Of a stretch of 14,598 nucleotides of DNA, positions 13,539 through 14,598 are shown piece after piece; within the stretch, counting starts at the first letter, position 1, and each line of letters opens with the position of its first letter. The notes under the pieces are model-generated. The model saw only the letters and a list, made by a program, of their open reading frames with translations. It searched no databases and was not told the DNA's origin. The DNA comes from an uncultured Oscillospiraceae bacterium. Its GTDB lineage: Bacteria > Bacillota > Clostridia > Oscillospirales > Acutalibacteraceae. The stretch lies in the NCBI GenBank assembly GCA_900549825.1, contig URQB01000030.1, positions 1 to 14,598 of the forward strand, written 5' to 3'. A program made the position numbers and the translations under genes.

Positions 13539-13576
13539 AGGAGGCTGTTTCATTAACGACAAAATTTAATAGTGCC

Positions 13577-13603
13577 AGCGGTCCGGTACATTGCCGGATC
13601 GCT
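13577..13603 (+). promoter_or_regulatory. stable hairpin in the leader of the element's first gene
   Basis: AGCGGTCCGG (13577-13586), 7-nt loop, CCGGATCGCT (13594-13603): a 10-bp stem with one G-U pair. It lies just before a terminator-like hairpin and could be the upstream half of an attenuator. Confidence 0.55.
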
Positions 13604-13612
13604 GATTGCCGT

Positions 13613-13647
13613 GGGCGTTTCACTTTTACAGGTGGGCGCCCTTTTTT
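13613..13647 (+). terminator. terminator-like hairpin before the element's first gene
   Basis: GGGCG (13613-13617) pairs with CGCCC (13637-13641), extended inward by U-G pairs and CAC/GTG, then TTTTTT (13642-13647). It lies only 31 nt before the ATG at 13679, so it either ends host transcripts entering the element or acts as an attenuator. Confidence 0.65.
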
Positions 13648-13678
13648 CATACCCATTTTCAGGAGAAAGGAGATTCAC

Positions 13679-14200
13679 ATGGAATTAAACGAAATGGAAA
13701 AACGGCTGCTGTTTCAGGTTGAGGGTGACTATCAATCCAAAGTCCTGAACGAGCTTTACATGACCGCCCGGTACACAAAGAATCCCGAACAGCGGAAGGC
13801 AGCGGAAAACCTGATGGCAAAGCTGCGCGTCCTGACGGATGCCGAGTGCATGGACCTGGTGCGGGATATTCAGAAGAATTACCGTCTGCCCTACCCGGCG
13901 CGGACGATTGGGGAAAAGATTGCCGAGGCCAGGCAGCAATCCGGCGCGAAGAAATTGAAGGGGCACGACATCATGGCGCTGGAACGCTTCGACCCGGAGG
14001 TACGCCACATGATCGTCTTTGATGTGCTGTCTTATGATTCCCCTGTCGGTGATAAGGGCGATAAGATGCGCCTGTTCCTTACAGATGCCGGCTATCAGAA
14101 ATTCTTAGACAGCCAGGAACGGGGCGAGGTGAAACTGAAAAACCATGCGAAGGTCTCAGGCGGGCACCTTCACTATGACCGCAGGGAGCGCGCCTTGTAA
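13679..14200 (+). CDS. conjugative-element-associated protein of unknown function
   Basis: A 173-residue, soluble, highly charged protein. I recognise it only as a type of conserved hypothetical carried at the front of Clostridia conjugative elements; no catalytic motif is visible. The N-terminal half (ELNEMEKRLL to about residue 65) looks helical. The middle contains YPARTIGEKIAEARQQSG, and the C-terminal third has the MIVFDVLSYDSPVGDKGDK and GGHLHYDRRER segments. ATG at 13679 has AGAAAGGAG about 8 nt upstream. The same frame stays open upstream to 13520 without an ATG, GTG or TTG, and a strong Shine-Dalgarno at 13537-13544 lies in that extension. The next gene starts 30 nt after the stop, so the two probably form an operon. 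Confidence 0.75.
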   Translation: MELNEMEKRLLFQVEGDYQSKVLNELYMTARYTKNPEQRKAAENLMAKLRVLTDAECMDLVRDIQKNYRLPYPARTIGEKIAEARQQSGAKKLKGHDIMALERFDPEVRHMIVFDVLSYDSPVGDKGDKMRLFLTDAGYQKFLDSQERGEVKLKNHAKVSGGHLHYDRRERAL

Positions 14201-14230
14201 CGGAAATAACCGGAGAAAGGAGGCTGTGAA

Positions 14231-14598
14231 ATGGCTGTATTCCGGGTAGAAAAAACGAAGGACTTCACGATCATGTGCAACCACCATCTGCGCAATACGG
14301 AACTGTCCTTAAAGGCAAAGGGGCTTCTCTCCCTCATGCTGTCGCTGCCGGAAGATTGGGACTATACCACAAAGGGGCTCGCCCATATCTGTAAGGACGG
14401 TGTGGATTCAATCACCACCGCCCTGAAAGAACTGGAGCGGCACGGGTATCTCACCAGGCAGCGCCTCCGCTATGAGAACGGGCAGCTCGGAGATATTGAA
14501 TATACGATCCATGAAAAGCCTGTAAATGCCGAAAAACAGGCATTTCCACCTAAACGGGAAAATCCAAGACAGGTAAATCCAGGACAGGCAAAACCTGA
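14231..14598 (+). CDS. winged-helix replication-initiator-like protein (DUF6017-type), 3' end outside window
   Basis: The ATG at 14231 has AAAGGAGG 7 nt upstream. About 122 residues are in view, and the frame is open at the window end. It begins MAVFRVEKTKDFTIMCNHHL. Residues 25-90 form a winged helix: LSLKAKGLLSLMLSLPEDW, then TTKGLAHICKDG, ITTALKELERHGYL (recognition helix region) and a wing ending IEYTIHEKP. This is the N-terminal domain of the helix-turn-helix/DUF6017 proteins common at the front of Clostridia conjugative elements, thought to act in element replication or control. After the domain a linker begins with an imperfect pentapeptide repeat (ENPRQ, VNPGQ). The family name is from memory and not verified. 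Confidence 0.75.
   Translation, partial: MAVFRVEKTKDFTIMCNHHLRNTELSLKAKGLLSLMLSLPEDWDYTTKGLAHICKDGVDSITTALKELERHGYLTRQRLRYENGQLGDIEYTIHEKPVNAEKQAFPPKRENPRQVNPGQAKP
14551..14598 (+). repeat. 15-bp imperfect repeats encoding a Pro/Gln-rich linker
   Basis: AATCCAAGACAGG and AATCCAGGACAGG are offset by 15 bp, encoding NPRQ and NPGQ within a linker. The array appears to continue past the window end. Such in-frame repeats can vary in number without breaking the gene. Confidence 0.55.

Larger units (their letters stand above)
13419..14598 (+). mobile_element. left end of an integrative conjugative element (partial)
   Basis: From about 13419 the E2-like family sequence ends and the following genes are of types found in Tn1549-like conjugative elements of Clostridia: a small element-associated protein and a winged-helix replication-initiator-like protein. 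A short dyad, CGTTA-N8-TAACG (13420-13437), sits at the proposed boundary. No integrase, relaxase or right end is in view, so the exact boundary and family are inferred. Confidence 0.55.

Noticed and set aside
1..14598. CRISPR array, restriction-modification, toxin-antitoxin or biosynthetic cluster
   Set aside because: No regularly spaced repeats, nucleases with defence partners, toxin-antitoxin pairs or biosynthetic enzymes were seen. The only nuclease is a stand-alone exonuclease beside a metabolic hydrolase.

Overview
The window looks like a chromosomal segment from a gut-type Clostridia (Bacillota, probably Oscillospiraceae or a close relative). This rests on strong AGGAGG-type Shine-Dalgarno sites, use of TTG and GTG starts, near-consensus sigma-A promoters often with an extended TGn -10, moderate GC, and the gene families present. 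The taxonomic placement is inference. No rRNA, tRNA or CRISPR array was found.

Layout. (1) 1-239: intergenic, with a strong 12-bp inverted repeat at the very edge and a hairpin beyond the 3' end of proS. (2) 240-4126: housekeeping genes. These are proS (minus), a small bacterial PH-domain protein (plus), and a minus-strand pair made of an isochorismatase-like cysteine hydrolase followed by a DEDDh exonuclease with a C-terminal zinc-ribbon-like segment. (3) 4324-4740: a half-size EamA/DMT transporter (plus) ending at a clear terminator. (4) 4862-12095: the centrepiece, a tandemly duplicated ABC-exporter locus in the order ATPase 1, permease 1, GntR/YtrA-type regulator, ATPase 2, permease 2, followed by a fossil of a third permease C-terminus. 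One good promoter lies in front of the block, with a perfect 9-5-9 inverted repeat over its predicted start site. (5) 12151-12415: a 34-aa single-pass membrane miniprotein with its own promoter and terminator. (6) 12502-13538: a lipoyl-less 2-oxoacid-dehydrogenase E2-like gene that loses its family sequence near 13418. (7) about 13419 to the end: apparent left edge of an integrative conjugative element, with a leader carrying two hairpins, an element-associated gene and the start of a winged-helix replication-initiator-like gene that runs off the window.

How the parts work together. The two ATPases are the same length and align without gaps. The two permeases share membrane topology, several conserved motifs and a large C-terminal domain predicted to lie outside the membrane. 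The small GntR protein between them is the type that represses YtrB-like ABC operons, so the inverted repeat at 4896-4918 is the natural candidate operator. The remnant after permease 2 suggests the array was once longer. The likeliest role is an inducible exporter or envelope-stress detoxification system (inference). The E2-like gene appears to have been broken by insertion of the conjugative element.

I found no clearly novel defence or biosynthetic system. The points most worth following up are the duplicated and decaying ABC array with its operator, the membrane miniprotein next to it, and the element junction inside the E2-like gene.
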